Shown here one piece after another: positions 1-9,362 of a DNA stretch of 64,000 nt. The stretch comes from Ruegeria arenilitoris. Lineage in GTDB: Bacteria > Pseudomonadota > Alphaproteobacteria > Rhodobacterales > Rhodobacteraceae. Location of the stretch: NCBI RefSeq assembly GCF_013035315.1, contig NZ_WQHP01000004.1, positions 62,001 through 126,000 on the forward strand. Reading direction: 5' to 3'. Numbering within the stretch: position 1 is the stretch's first letter; each line of letters starts with the position of its first letter. Below the pieces are notes generated by a model that saw nothing but the letters and a program-made list of their open reading frames with translations, was not told the DNA's origin and did not search any database. A program made the position numbers and the translations under genes.

Positions 1-297
1 ATTCTGAGAGATCGCCGTATAGGTCACAAACTCGGTGTGCTGTTCCCATTTCAACCAATGACGCCCGATCTGCCCCGCGTAATGCGTGGCATCCGGTTGA
101 GGATGCTGCGCACCGTGGCGGTCCAGAAGGTTGACGAGGTGCTCCAGATCTTCACGGCGATCCCGCGCGACGGCAGCCTCAGATTTCTTGATGGCCAGAA
201 ACACCACGGTGCAAGGTGTCGCCGCAATCGGAAACGGCCGCGCATGCAGTTCATTGGCCAGCGCATAGCGCAGCGGATGGTCATCTATCGGCGTCAT
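1..297 (-). CDS. DUF3422 family protein, N-terminal part (runs off left edge)
   Basis: The ATG is at 297 and the frame stays open for 99 codons to the left edge, so only the N-terminus is present. The protein begins MTPIDDHPLRYALANELHAR; HPLRYALANELHARP is the signature I associate with the start of DUF3422, a proteobacterial family of about 400-450 residues with predicted C-terminal membrane segments and no known function. The overlapping minus frame at 51-284 and the plus frame at 37-411 lack family features and are shadows. The gene is read away from the VOC gene upstream, with about 100 bases between them. The family call rests on memory of the motif; the reading frame itself is certain. 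Confidence 0.75.
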   Translation of the reverse strand, partial: MTPIDDHPLRYALANELHARPFPIAATPCTVVFLAIKKSEAAVARDRREDLEHLVNLLDRHGAQHPQPDATHYAGQIGRHWLKWEQHTEFVTYTAISQN

Positions 298-404
298 AAA
301 GGGCTCCGTCTGGTTCCCGGCACTATACGCCATCCGCGACGCGCATCAATTCTCTTTTTATTTCATATACTTACAGGGATACGACGGTATACAAACCCGC
401 TATC

Positions 405-761
405 TCATTGATTTGGTTGCCACAGCTCAATCGGATTGCCTTCTGGGTCGTGGATGCGTGCAAACTTGCCGACCTCGCTGTCCCATTCGGCATTGGTTTC
501 AACCTTGATCCCAGCCGCCTCCAACTGCGCCGTCATGGCAGCCAGATCATCGACTCGAAAATTGATCATCCACTGCTGCTCGGCCCGACCGAAATACTCG
601 GTATTCTGGTCGAAAGGGGCAAAAACCGTATAACCCTCTCGCTGCTTCCACGGCACCGGATCATAATGATTGACCCCCAAATGCGTTTCATACCACGCGC
701 TCAACGCCGCTGGGTCTCGCGCACGGAAGAACACACCGCCTATACCGTTCACTTTCTCCAT
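405..761 (-). CDS. VOC (glyoxalase/bleomycin-resistance) superfamily protein
   Basis: A 118-residue single-domain protein starting MEKVNGIGGVFFRARDP. It shows the VOC pattern: an N-terminal beta strand with 'FFRARDPAALSAWYETHLG', a central 'WMINFRVDDLAAM', and a C-terminal 'ARIHDPEGNPIELWQP' in which the glutamate of IELW is the usual metal ligand. Such proteins are cytoplasmic metal-dependent lyases, dioxygenases or binding proteins, and the substrate cannot be told here. The start at 761 is preferred to the longer frame from 800 because GGAGGTGCTG sits directly upstream and family homology begins here. The gene stands alone, with the pntB terminator upstream of it. Confidence 0.85.
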   Translation of the reverse strand: MEKVNGIGGVFFRARDPAALSAWYETHLGVNHYDPVPWKQREGYTVFAPFDQNTEYFGRAEQQWMINFRVDDLAAMTAQLEAAGIKVETNAEWDSEVGKFARIHDPEGNPIELWQPNQ

Positions 762-868
762 CAGCACCTCCGTAGAATAGTGGCACCAACAGTGTAACAC
801 AGTCCGCAGTCTTCATCTGGCCCCAAATACCTTGGAGGTCAGGAGGCAAAGCCTCCTGCAAAAAAAGA

Positions 869-892
869 AAAGGGCGCCCTCAGGCGCCCTTT
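869..892 (-). terminator. Intrinsic terminator of pntAB
   Basis: A perfect 10-bp stem, AAAGGGCGCC (869-878) with GGCGCCCTTT (883-892), has a 4-base loop. Read on the minus strand it is followed by a T-rich run (TTCTTTTTTT). It lies 23 bases beyond the pntB stop codon. A second short palindrome, AGGAGGCAAAGCCTCCT, follows at 841-857. Confidence 0.9.
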
Positions 893-914
893 GCAATCTC
901 ATAATACCGTTCGA

Positions 915-2366
915 TCAGTCGATCATGGGCAGCAGCTTGTCCAGCGACTGTTTTGCGTCGCCGTAGAACATGCGGGTGTTCTCTTTGAAGAACAGCGGAT
1001 TTTCGATGCCCGAGTATCCCGTGCCCTGACCGCGCTTGGACACAAAGACCTGCTTCGCTTTCCAGCATTCCAGAACCGGCATACCGGCGATGGGGCTGTT
1101 GGGGTCTTCCTGCGCCGCGGGGTTCACGATGTCGTTCGAACCGATGACGATGGCCACATCCGTGTCTGGGAAATCGTCATTGATCTCGTCCATCTCCAGC
1201 ACGATGTCGTACGGCACCTTCGCCTCAGCCAGCAGAACGTTCATGTGACCCGGCAGACGACCTGCAACCGGATGGATCGCAAAGCGCACGTTCTTGCCTT
1301 TGGCGCGCAGCTTGCGAACCAGCTCGGACACCGACTGCTGAGCTTGCGCAACAGCCATGCCGTAGCCAGGAATGATGACCACGCTGTCAGCGTCGTTCAG
1401 AGCTGCGGCAACCCCGTCGGCCTCAATCGCGACCTGCTCGCCTTCCACTTCCATCTGCGGACCCGAGGTACCGCCGAAGCCGCCCAGGATCACACTGACA
1501 AAGTGACGGTTCATCGCCTTACACATGATGTAGGACAGGATCGCACCGGACGAGCCCACCAGCGCGCCGACCACGATCAGCAGGTCGTTGCCCAGCGAGA
1601 AGCCGATGGCCGCAGCCGCCCAACCCGAGTAGCTGTTCAGCATCGACACAACCACCGGCATGTCCGCACCACCGATGCCCATGATCAGGTGATAGCCGAT
1701 AAACAGCGCCGCCAGCGTCATTAGGAACAGCGGGAAGAAGCCGCCCGATGCTGTATACCAGAACAGGCAGATCAGCGAGAGACCCGCAGCAGCCGCGTTC
1801 AGCGCATGACCGCCGGGCAGCTTGGTCGCCGCCGAGGTCACTTTGCCCGCCAGCTTGCCATAGGCCACAACCGAACCGGTAAAGGTGATCGCACCGATGA
1901 AGATGCCCAGGAACAGTTCCACATGCAGGATCGTCAGTTCGGCCGAGGTCTTTTTGGCGATCAGTTGGGCAAAGGCCCCCAGACCGTCCATCTCAACTTC
2001 TTTCGCGGCGTCGGCGATGGCGAATACTTCGGCAACATTCTGTATCTCAAAATGCGCGTTGTAGCCCACGAACACAGCCGCCAGACCGACCAGCGAGTGC
2101 ATCGCCGCCACAAGCTGCGGCATCTCGGTCATCTGGACGCGCTGCGCCACGTACTGACCGATCAGACCACCGCCGATGATCAGCAGAAGCGACAGCAACC
2201 ACAGGCCGGAACCCGGACCAACCAGCGTGGCAAAAACCGCCAGCGCCATACCGACGATGCCGTACCAGACCGCGCGCTTGGCGCTTTCCTGGTTCGACAG
2301 ACCGCCGAGCGAAAGGATGAAAAGGACAGCCGCAACAACATAGGCGGCAGTAGTGAAGCCAATCAT
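915..2366 (-). CDS. pntB: NAD(P) transhydrogenase subunit beta
   Basis: Beta subunit (483 aa, usual length about 465) of the inner-membrane proton-translocating transhydrogenase, which uses the proton gradient to make NADPH from NADH and NADP+. The first 280 or so residues are strongly hydrophobic (domain II helices). The last 180 residues form the NADPH-binding domain III with [28 protein letters not shown] and [10 protein letters not shown], the usual signatures. The ATG at 2366 has AAGGAGG upstream. The gene lies 13 bases after pntA in the same direction and ends at a strong intrinsic terminator, so the two form an operon. Confidence 0.97.
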   Translation of the reverse strand: MIGFTTAAYVVAAVLFILSLGGLSNQESAKRAVWYGIVGMALAVFATLVGPGSGLWLLSLLLIIGGGLIGQYVAQRVQMTEMPQLVAAMHSLVGLAAVFVGYNAHFEIQNVAEVFAIADAAKEVEMDGLGAFAQLIAKKTSAELTILHVELFLGIFIGAITFTGSVVAYGKLAGKVTSAATKLPGGHALNAAAAGLSLICLFWYTASGGFFPLFLMTLAALFIGYHLIMGIGGADMPVVVSMLNSYSGWAAAAIGFSLGNDLLIVVGALVGSSGAILSYIMCKAMNRHFVSVILGGFGGTSGPQMEVEGEQVAIEADGVAAALNDADSVVIIPGYGMAVAQAQQSVSELVRKLRAKGKNVRFAIHPVAGRLPGHMNVLLAEAKVPYDIVLEMDEINDDFPDTDVAIVIGSNDIVNPAAQEDPNSPIAGMPVLECWKAKQVFVSKRGQGTGYSGIENPLFFKENTRMFYGDAKQSLDKLLPMID

Positions 2367-2379
2367 CTACCCGGCCTCC

Positions 2380-3957
2380 TTAAGATTTCTGGAACATGGC
2401 GAGCATGCGCCGGGTTACGAGGAAGCCGCCGAAGATATTGATCCCGGCCATGAAGACGGACAGCGCCGCCAGCAGAATAACCAGGAACGACCCCGATCCA
2501 ATCTGCATCAAGGCTCCAACGATAATGATCGACGAGATCGCGTTGGTGATCGCCATCAGCGGTGTGTGCAGAGAATGCGCGACGCCCCAGATCACCTGGA
2601 AGCCCACGAACACAGCCAGCACAAAGACGATGAAGTGCTGCATGAAGCTGGCCGGAGCGACCAGCCCCACCAGCAGCATCAGCGCGCCGCCGACACCCAG
2701 CAGGGTGAACTGCTGTTTGGTCTGCGCCTTGAAGGCCGCGATTTCCTGCGCCTTTTTCTCTTCCGGTGTCAGTTCTTTGACTTCCGGTTTCTTCTGCGCC
2801 GCAATCGCCTGCACCTTGGGTGGCGGCGGCGGGAAGGTGATCTCGCCCTCAAAGGTCACGGTCGCGCCGCGGATCACGTCATCTTCCATGTCGTGGTTGA
2901 CCTGGCCGTCCTTTTCAGGCGTCAGGTCGGCCATCATGTGACGGATGTTGGTGGCATACAGAGACGACGACTGCGCCGCCATCCGGCTGGGGAAGTCGGT
3001 ATAGCCGATGATGGTCACGCCATTGTCGGTCACGATCTTCTCATCCGCCACGGTCAGCTTACAGTTGCCGCCCTTTTCCGCCGCCAGATCGACAATGACC
3101 GAGCCCGGCTTCATGCTTTCGACCATGTCCTTGGTCCAAAGCTCAGGCGCTTCGCGGTTCGGGATCAGCGCGGTGGTGATAACGATGTCCATTTCCGGAG
3201 CAAGCTCACGGAACTTAGCCAGCTGCGCGTTGCGGAATTCTTCGGACTGAACCGACGCATAACCACCCGTTGCCGCGCCGTCTTGCTGATCTTCTTCAAA
3301 GTCCAGATAGACGAACTCGGCCCCCATCGATTCGACCTGTTCGGCCACTTCGGGGCGGACGTCGAACGCATAGGTGATCGCACCCAGCGAGGTCGAGGTG
3401 CCAATTGCCGCCAGACCAGCCACACCGGCACCGACGATCAGCACTTTGGCGGGCGGAACCTTACCGGCCGCCGTCACCTGACCAGTGAAGAAGCGGCCAA
3501 AATTGTTGCCGGCCTCGATTACCGCACGATACCCGGCGATGTTGGCCATCGACGACAGAGCATCCATCTTCTGCGCGCGGCTGATGCGCGGAACCATTTC
3601 CATGGCGATGACGTTGGCACCTTTGGATTTGGCCAGCTCCATCCCTTCTTCATTGCCCGCAGGGTTGAAGAACGAAATCAGCGTCTTGTCCTTGGTCAGC
3701 CGTTTGAGCTCGGCCTCAGAGGGCTGACGTACCTTGGCGATGATATCGGACGCCTTCCACAGCGCAGCTGCGGTCTTGATCACTTCGACACCAGCGGCCT
3801 CGTAAGCTGCATCCGAGAACCCGGCCGCAGCACCTGCGCCTTTCTCGATCAGGCATTCATAGCCCAGTTTCTGCAACTGCACGGCAGAATCGGGCGTCAT
3901 CGCGACGCGGTTCTCACCGTCAAATATCTCTTTCGGTGTGCCTATTTTCACTGGCAT
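2380..3957 (-). CDS. pntA: NAD(P) transhydrogenase subunit alpha
   Basis: Alpha subunit, 525 aa, starting [20 protein letters not shown], typical of the alanine-dehydrogenase-like domain I that binds NAD(H). The Rossmann motif [15 protein letters not shown] lies near residue 175. A proline-rich linker (FPPPPPKV, about residue 375) leads to a C-terminal region with about four membrane helices. The soluble and membrane parts are therefore in one chain, as in E. coli (510 aa), rather than split into PntAA and PntAB as in Rhodospirillum. The ATG has AGGGGGA immediately upstream. It is the first gene of the pntAB operon; its promoter should lie in 3958-4077. Confidence 0.97.
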   Translation of the reverse strand: MPVKIGTPKEIFDGENRVAMTPDSAVQLQKLGYECLIEKGAGAAAGFSDAAYEAAGVEVIKTAAALWKASDIIAKVRQPSEAELKRLTKDKTLISFFNPAGNEEGMELAKSKGANVIAMEMVPRISRAQKMDALSSMANIAGYRAVIEAGNNFGRFFTGQVTAAGKVPPAKVLIVGAGVAGLAAIGTSTSLGAITYAFDVRPEVAEQVESMGAEFVYLDFEEDQQDGAATGGYASVQSEEFRNAQLAKFRELAPEMDIVITTALIPNREAPELWTKDMVESMKPGSVIVDLAAEKGGNCKLTVADEKIVTDNGVTIIGYTDFPSRMAAQSSSLYATNIRHMMADLTPEKDGQVNHDMEDDVIRGATVTFEGEITFPPPPPKVQAIAAQKKPEVKELTPEEKKAQEIAAFKAQTKQQFTLLGVGGALMLLVGLVAPASFMQHFIVFVLAVFVGFQVIWGVAHSLHTPLMAITNAISSIIIVGALMQIGSGSFLVILLAALSVFMAGINIFGGFLVTRRMLAMFQKS

Positions 3958-4077
3958 TCCCCCTAATTTTCACTCTGACCGAGCGGGTGGTCGGTATTGT
4001 TTGTTAAGCAAAGGTGTATCTTGCGCAACATTATTTCGCAAGCGCAGCATATTACGTTGTGTCGTTACCACATCACT

Positions 4078-4527
4078 TCAGATCCACCTGCGGGTTTGGC
4101 GTTCATATCGGGCGAAATCGGCGCGGAAAGTCCTGCGCATTCGATCCTCTTCCGGCACGATGAAACGGCGTTCCAGCAGCCAGACAAAGACCGGGATCAG
4201 AACCAACGAGGCGACGGCGTCGAACCGCAGGATCAGGCCAGTGAGGATCAGAACATCGCCCGCATAGATCGGGTTCCGGCTGCGTTTGAAGATACCGGTT
4301 TGCACAAGCGAGCTGGGGGTTTCATGCGGCATGATCGTCGTGCGATGGCGACGGAACTCTGCAGCGGCTAAAGCGATCAGGATCAACCCTCCGCCTATCA
4401 GAACCCCGCTGAGAAGGTCGGTGACCCCGCTGTCCAGCGATAAACCCATCGGCATATACCGCGCCTGCATCCATGCCAGCACGGCAAATCCCAATAACCA
4501 AACCGGAGGGATATCAATGTTACGCAT
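4078..4527 (-). CDS. Isoprenylcysteine-carboxyl-methyltransferase-like membrane protein
   Basis: A 149-residue membrane protein with about four hydrophobic segments. It carries the ICMT/PEMT-type C-terminal pattern: 'TGIFKRSRNPIYAGDVLILTG' followed by 'EEDRMRRTFRADFARYERQ'. In this superfamily the RNPxY and EE...Y elements bind S-adenosylmethionine. The bacterial substrates are generally unknown. The start MRNIDIPPVWLLGF is chosen because the first helix begins here; the longer frame to 4581 adds a polar, unlikely N-terminus. The Shine-Dalgarno sequence is weak. It lies upstream of pntA in the same direction, with no sign of coupling. A second, unrelated copy of the fold lies at 22804. Confidence 0.75.
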   Translation of the reverse strand: MRNIDIPPVWLLGFAVLAWMQARYMPMGLSLDSGVTDLLSGVLIGGGLILIALAAAEFRRHRTTIMPHETPSSLVQTGIFKRSRNPIYAGDVLILTGLILRFDAVASLVLIPVFVWLLERRFIVPEEDRMRRTFRADFARYERQTRRWI

Positions 4528-4743
4528 GTCGGGCTGACTTTCGTTCCGGCAATGGCGAACATGTCGCGTTTGCACGATCACCTACCGCTTTTCGGCCTCA
4601 ATAGCAAAACTACAGTTGGTCGCAGGGCAAATTGCCGGTCCCGGCCAGCTCATCCGGGCCAGGGATTGTCAATCGTGGACAGGCCGCCACGGATCAGATA
4701 GCCATTTCAAACCAATGTTTTCCAATGCATGCACAGGATCGCG

Positions 4744-5937
4744 ATGACTGACTTTGCCGCTACAAAAGCTATGTTCGATTTGCCCGAAGGCGTTGTTTAT
4801 CTGGACGGAAACTCGCTGGGGCCCTTGCCAAGCGCGGCGGCGGGACGGGTCAATGAGATGCTGGTTTCTGAATGGGGACAGATGCTGATCACCGGCTGGA
4901 ACAAAGCCGGATGGATGGCGCTACCGACAGGTCTGGGGGATCGTGTTGGCCGATTGATCGGAGCCGAACCCGGAAGCGTTGTGACAGGGGACACCCTTTC
5001 GATCAAAGTCTATCAGGCCGTCGCCTCAGCATTGGACCTGTGCCCGGACCGTAAAGTCGTTTTGTCCGACAACGGCAATTTTCCGTCCGATCTTTACATG
5101 GTCGAGGGCCTCTTGCGCTCACTCGGGCCAGACTACGAATTGCGCGTCGTCGATCCCGAGGATGTCGCCGACAACCTGACCGATGATGTTGCGGTCCTAA
5201 TGCTGACCGAAGTCGACTACCGCACCGGGCGCATGCACGACACGAAAGCGTTGACCGAACTGGCCCATGCGAACGGTACAATAACCGTTTGGGATCTGGC
5301 GCATTCGGCGGGGGCAATCCCAGTGGATCTGGCGGGATGCAACGCCGATTTCGCCGTAGGCTGTACCTATAAGTATCTCAATGGCGGCCCCGGAGCGCCT
5401 GCGTTCATCTATGTCGCGCCGCGTCTTGCGGACAAGGCTCAACCCGCCCTGTCCGGCTGGCTGGGTCACGAATCTCCGTTCGCCTTCGATCTGGACTATC
5501 GGCCAGGGCAAGGTATCGAAAGAATGCGGGTCGGCACGCCGCCGATCATTCAGATGACGGCCTTGTCCGCAGCGATGGACATCTGGGACATGGCCGACAT
5601 TCACGACGTACGCGCCAAGTCCATCGAACTGACCGAGTTGTTCATAAACCGGGTCGAGGCCGCCTGCCCTGACCTGACGCTGGCAAGCCCGCGCGACCCC
5701 GCCCGGCGCGGAAGCCAGGTCTCATTTCGTTTCGAGCATGGCTATGCCGTGATGCAGGCTTTGATCGCGCGCGGCGTGATCGGTGATTTCCGAGCGCCGG
5801 ACATCATTCGATTTGGCTTCACGCCGCTTTACATCGACGAGAACGATGTAGAACAGGGCGTTGAAATCTTAGCAGACATCATGAGCAACCGCCTGTGGGA
5901 TGCACCAGAGTACATGGTGCGTCAGCGCGTTACTTGA
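4744..5937 (+). CDS. kynU: Kynureninase
   Basis: PLP-dependent hydrolase (397 aa) that cleaves kynurenine to anthranilate and alanine in aerobic tryptophan catabolism. It begins MTDFAATKAMFDLPEGVVYL, followed by LDGNSLGPLP, the kynureninase N-terminal signature. The substrate-site WNKAGWM, 'VWDLAHSAGAIPVDL' with the PLP-contacting aspartate, and the Schiff-base lysine (about K210) in GCTYKYLNGGPG are all present. Start 4744 is preferred to the in-frame ATG at 4729 because AGGA at 4735-4738 is correctly spaced. It overlaps the convergent TetR gene by 8 bases. No kynA or kynB is visible nearby. Confidence 0.95.
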   Translation: MTDFAATKAMFDLPEGVVYLDGNSLGPLPSAAAGRVNEMLVSEWGQMLITGWNKAGWMALPTGLGDRVGRLIGAEPGSVVTGDTLSIKVYQAVASALDLCPDRKVVLSDNGNFPSDLYMVEGLLRSLGPDYELRVVDPEDVADNLTDDVAVLMLTEVDYRTGRMHDTKALTELAHANGTITVWDLAHSAGAIPVDLAGCNADFAVGCTYKYLNGGPGAPAFIYVAPRLADKAQPALSGWLGHESPFAFDLDYRPGQGIERMRVGTPPIIQMTALSAAMDIWDMADIHDVRAKSIELTELFINRVEAACPDLTLASPRDPARRGSQVSFRFEHGYAVMQALIARGVIGDFRAPDIIRFGFTPLYIDENDVEQGVEILADIMSNRLWDAPEYMVRQRVT

Positions 5938-6508
5938 CCTCAAGACCCGCGCCGATCAGCGTTGCGAATTGCACGGTGCGGGCCTCATACTCTTCGACCC
6001 CGGTGACGCTCACCTTCAACCCTCTCAAAGCGGTAGTGATCAGCGTGCCCGTCTCCATCGCACCCGCATACAAACGAACGCGCCCGGCCTTTTCTTCTCG
6101 GGCCAGCCACTCGCCATAAAGCTGCGTCAGGTCGGCCTCGCCCTGCGCAATAATTTCACCCGACATGGATACCGAGGTGTCCAGCATCTCAAGCCCATGG
6201 GAAGAAGCCAGAATTGTCGAGATTCCCTCGGTCTGGGCTGCAATCGCACGCGTCAGTATTTCGGTAACCGACCCCGACGTCGACAACGCCTGCGCCACCG
6301 CAGCGTGCTTCGTGGTGTAGTACAGCTCAGTCAGCTTGGCGACGATCGCTTCTTTATTCTTGAAATGGAGATAGACCGCTGGACGGGACATCCCCGCGCC
6401 GCGCGCGATTTCATCCATCGATGTTTTGCGGAACCCATAGGTGGCAAAAGCTTGAAAGGCGGAATCCAGGATCGCCTTCTGTCGTGTATCTTCTTTCAAA
6501 TCGGTCAT
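5930..6508 (-). CDS. TetR family transcriptional regulator
   Basis: A 192-residue regulator with an N-terminal TetR helix-turn-helix at about residues 10-55 (ILDSAFQAFATYGFRKTSMD, then IARGAGMSRPAVYLHFKNK). The C-terminal domain is ligand-binding and unassignable. It is transcribed divergently from the iorA-iorB-like pair, and the 99-base gap between them contains a perfect palindrome with flanking direct repeats. It therefore most likely represses that operon, and probably itself, until an aldehyde or N-heterocyclic substrate binds. This regulatory role is an inference from position. Confidence 0.93.
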   Translation of the reverse strand: MTDLKEDTRQKAILDSAFQAFATYGFRKTSMDEIARGAGMSRPAVYLHFKNKEAIVAKLTELYYTTKHAAVAQALSTSGSVTEILTRAIAAQTEGISTILASSHGLEMLDTSVSMSGEIIAQGEADLTQLYGEWLAREEKAGRVRLYAGAMETGTLITTALRGLKVSVTGVEEYEARTVQFATLIGAGLEVK

Positions 6509-6519
6509 TCCAAAACTCG

Positions 6520-6562
6520 TGACACTTTCTGTTCATTTTGTCAATTGACACACTGACACTTT
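6520..6562. promoter_or_regulatory. Probable TetR operator between the regulator and the oxidoreductase genes
   Basis: The perfect palindrome TGTCAATTGACA (6539-6550) is flanked by two copies of TGACACTTT (6520-6528 and 6554-6562). It lies between the start codons of the divergent TetR gene (6508) and the oxidoreductase small subunit (6608). Position and symmetry fit a TetR-dimer operator overlapping both promoters. No binding data are implied. Confidence 0.6.
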
Positions 6563-6607
6563 AGATTAATTATGTCAGAAACCAGCCACAGCCAAGAGAG
6601 GTGCGCC

Positions 6608-7072
6608 ATGGCGACCGCGCTAAAGATCAATGGAAAGCAACATCAGGTGGACCTGCCAGATGACGTGCCCCTGCTCTGGGTTCTGCGCGACGAAATCGGC
6701 CTGACGGGAACCAAGTTCGGTTGCGGCGTTGCTGCATGCGGGTCGTGCACGGTTCACATCGATGGCGAGGCCGTGCGGTCTTGCCAGGTGGCACTGTCGG
6801 ATGTCTGGGGTGATGTGACGACGATTGAAGGGCTGGGCACACCGGATGCCATGGCCGCAGTTCAGCAGGCTTGGGTCGACCATCAGGTGGCGCAATGCGG
6901 TTACTGCCAGTCAGGACAGATCATGCAGGCTGCAGCATTGCTGGCCGAGAACCCCGCGCCAACAGATGCTGAGATTGATGACGCGATGCAAGGCAACCTG
7001 TGCCGCTGTGGCACCTACCCCAGAATCCGCGCTGCCATCCACGATGCGGCATCCAAGCTGAAGGAGGCGTAA
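6608..7072 (+). CDS. Isoquinoline 1-oxidoreductase-type 2Fe-2S small subunit
   Basis: Iron-sulfur subunit (154 aa) of a molybdenum hydroxylase of the xanthine oxidase family. It passes electrons from the molybdopterin subunit encoded next door. The plant-type 2Fe-2S cluster cysteines are at about C39, C44, C47 and C59 (CGVAACGSC...C); the second cluster is at about C97, C100, C132 and C134 (CGYCQSGQ...CRCGTY). Start 6608 is used because GAGAGG precedes it and the family begins at [10 protein letters not shown]; the upstream ATG at 6572 would add 12 unrelated residues. There is no FAD subunit gene, as expected for the IorAB/aldehyde-oxidase class. The exact substrate is unknown. Confidence 0.92.
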   Translation: MATALKINGKQHQVDLPDDVPLLWVLRDEIGLTGTKFGCGVAACGSCTVHIDGEAVRSCQVALSDVWGDVTTIEGLGTPDAMAAVQQAWVDHQVAQCGYCQSGQIMQAAALLAENPAPTDAEIDDAMQGNLCRCGTYPRIRAAIHDAASKLKEA

Positions 7073-7075
7073 GCA

Positions 7076-9316
7076 ATGGCATCCGTAGGAAAAATCCTCC
7101 GCCGTACGTTCCTGATTGGCTCGGCCGCGATTGTGGGCGGCGTGGCCTTCGGCGCTTACTACGTTAGCCGTCCGGCTGCGAACCCTTTGAAACCGACCGA
7201 AGGTGAAACCGCGCTTAGCCCCTTTGTTTTAGTCGACCAGAACGGCGTTACCTTGTTTGCGCCCCGGGCCGAGATGGGACAGGGCGTCATGACCACTTGG
7301 GCCGCACTTATTGCCGAAGAACTGGATGTCGAGCTGGACCAGATTCGCGTCCTCCACGGACCAGCGGCGGCGGCTTACTATAACTCTGCCCTGATCGGTG
7401 AAGGTCTGCCCAACAAGGGCTATGACATCTCGGACTTCCAGCACAATCTGGGCGAAGCTCTGGGTGTTCTGGGTCGGACGCTCAGCTTGCAAGTCACCGG
7501 CGGCTCAACCTCGATGAAGGATGGGTTCGAGCGGATGCGCGAAGCAGGTGCAACCGCGCGCGAAACGCTAAAGCAGGCTGCAGCCGATCGATTGGGCGTT
7601 GATCGTGCGCAATTGAAAACCGAAAACGGCGAGGTCATCGCACCAGACGGAACCCGTATCCCGTACACAGAACTGGCCGAAGCCGCCGGTCAGATTGAGC
7701 CACCTCAGGTCGAATTGCGCGACCCGACCAACTGGCGTTTGCTGGGCCAGAACCTGCCGCGAGTCGATGTGGTTGGCAAATCTACCGGTACCGCTGAGTT
7801 CGGCATTGACGTGCGCCCCGAGGGTTTGAAATTCGCCTCTGTCCGCATCAACCCGAAACTGGGTGGCGAGATGAAAAGCTTTGACGCCAGCGCGGCGGAA
7901 GGCATGCCGGGCGTCGAAAAGGTTGTAGACCTCGGTAACGGCGTGGCCGTGATTGCCACCAACACCTGGCTGGCAATGCAGGCGGTTGATGCGATTGACG
8001 TAGACTGGGGCGATGCGCCCTACCCGCCGGAAACCGATGCTATCTTCGCGGAAATCTCCAAGGCTTTCGATGCCGCCCCCAACTCGACGATGCGCGACGA
8101 TGGGGATGTGGACATCCTGCCGGACGGCGCGACCGAGATCACTGCAGAGTACACGGCGCCATATCTCGCCCACTCCACCATGGAGCCAATGAACGCGACA
8201 GCGTTGTTCACCGGCAATTCGCTGGAGCTGTGGTGCGGGAACCAGGCCCCGACGCTGATCCAGATGCGCGTCGCCAATACGGCCAACCTGGACAAGGACG
8301 CAGTGCAGATCCACACAACCTATCTGGGCGGCGGGTTTGGTCGTCGCGGTGAGCTGGACTTTGGTGAGATCGCCACAAAGGTCGCGATGGCAATGCCCGG
8401 AGTGCCGGTCCAGACGACCTGGAGCCGTGAAGAGGACATGCGCCACGACTACTACCGCCCCGGCGCGATGGCCCGGATGCGGGGCGCAGTAAAGGATGGT
8501 CAGGCCGTTCTGATCGACGGCAAAGTCGCTGCGCAATCCTGCACGCAACAGGCCGTTGAGCGCTATACCGGCATTCCCGGAGGCGGCCCCGACAAGGTTC
8601 TGGTCGAAGGTTTCTTTAACCAACCCTATGCGGTACCGAACTACCGCATGAGCGGGCACATTGCTGATCTGAACATTCCCGTCGGTTTCTGGCGCTCGGT
8701 CGGAAACAGCCACAACGGCTTCTTCCACGAAACGTTCATGGATGAGATGGCCTATGCCGCAGGCCGTGATCCGCTGGAGTTCCGGCTGGAACTGGCCAAA
8801 GCCGAATTCGCCCCGGCTGCAGGTTGCCTAGAGGCGGTGAAAGAGATGTCCGGCTGGACCGGCAAAACCCCCGACGGCGTTGGCCGCGGCGTGGCGATGA
8901 CCTACAGCTTTGGCACGCCGGTCGCTCAGGTGATTGAGGTTGTTGACGTGGACGGCACCATCAGGATCGCGAAGGCCTGGATCGCCTGCGACGTCGGCCT
9001 CGCTCTGGATCCGGGAACCGTCGAAGCACAGATGTTCGGCGGCATGATCTATGGGCTGTCGGCGGCAGTGATGGGCGAGATCACCTTCTCGGACGGCGAA
9101 GTCGAACAATACAACTTCCCCGACTATGACGCGCTGCGGATGCACAACGCGCCGGTGACCGAGGTGAAAATCCTTGAAACCAACCGCCACATGGGTGGCG
9201 TGGGCGAGCCGGGGACGCCTCCGTCGATGCCTGCGCTTGGCAATGCTCTGTTCGACTTGACGGGTGAGCGCGCGCGCACCCTGCCCTTGATCAATCAGTT
9301 CAATCTGCTGGTTTGA
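7076..9316 (+). CDS. Isoquinoline 1-oxidoreductase-type molybdopterin-binding large subunit
   Basis: Catalytic subunit (746 aa) of a xanthine-oxidase-family molybdenum hydroxylase, paired with the 2Fe-2S gene 3 bases upstream. The N-terminus MASVGKILRRTFLIGSAAIV carries a twin-arginine (RRTFLIG) export signal followed by a hydrophobic stretch, so the mature enzyme is probably exported or anchored on the periplasmic side. Features include GAEMGQGV-like APRAEMGQGVMTTW, TTYLGGGFGRRGELDF, and the C-terminal GGVGEPGTPP whose glutamate (about E711) is the expected catalytic base. AAGGAGG precedes the ATG. No cytochrome partner or XdhC-type maturase is encoded next to it. Confidence 0.92.
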   Translation: MASVGKILRRTFLIGSAAIVGGVAFGAYYVSRPAANPLKPTEGETALSPFVLVDQNGVTLFAPRAEMGQGVMTTWAALIAEELDVELDQIRVLHGPAAAAYYNSALIGEGLPNKGYDISDFQHNLGEALGVLGRTLSLQVTGGSTSMKDGFERMREAGATARETLKQAAADRLGVDRAQLKTENGEVIAPDGTRIPYTELAEAAGQIEPPQVELRDPTNWRLLGQNLPRVDVVGKSTGTAEFGIDVRPEGLKFASVRINPKLGGEMKSFDASAAEGMPGVEKVVDLGNGVAVIATNTWLAMQAVDAIDVDWGDAPYPPETDAIFAEISKAFDAAPNSTMRDDGDVDILPDGATEITAEYTAPYLAHSTMEPMNATALFTGNSLELWCGNQAPTLIQMRVANTANLDKDAVQIHTTYLGGGFGRRGELDFGEIATKVAMAMPGVPVQTTWSREEDMRHDYYRPGAMARMRGAVKDGQAVLIDGKVAAQSCTQQAVERYTGIPGGGPDKVLVEGFFNQPYAVPNYRMSGHIADLNIPVGFWRSVGNSHNGFFHETFMDEMAYAAGRDPLEFRLELAKAEFAPAAGCLEAVKEMSGWTGKTPDGVGRGVAMTYSFGTPVAQVIEVVDVDGTIRIAKAWIACDVGLALDPGTVEAQMFGGMIYGLSAAVMGEITFSDGEVEQYNFPDYDALRMHNAPVTEVKILETNRHMGGVGEPGTPPSMPALGNALFDLTGERARTLPLINQFNLLV

Positions 9317-9321
9317 TCTTG

Positions 9322-9359
9322 CTGCGCCGGTCTGGTCCTTCTCTCCCGGACCGGCGCAG
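9322..9359. terminator. Hairpin between convergent genes
   Basis: The 11-bp perfect stem CTGCGCCGGTC (9322-9332) with GACCGGCGCAG (9349-9359) has a 16-base loop. It fills the 46-base gap between two convergent stop codons. There is no T-run on either strand, so it is a strong hairpin but not a canonical intrinsic terminator. Confidence 0.5.
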
Positions 9360-9362
9360 TGC

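Noticed and set aside
2353..3966. 537-codon open plus frame
   Set aside because: It is antisense to pntA, and is rich in Arg, His and Gln as expected of a shadow.
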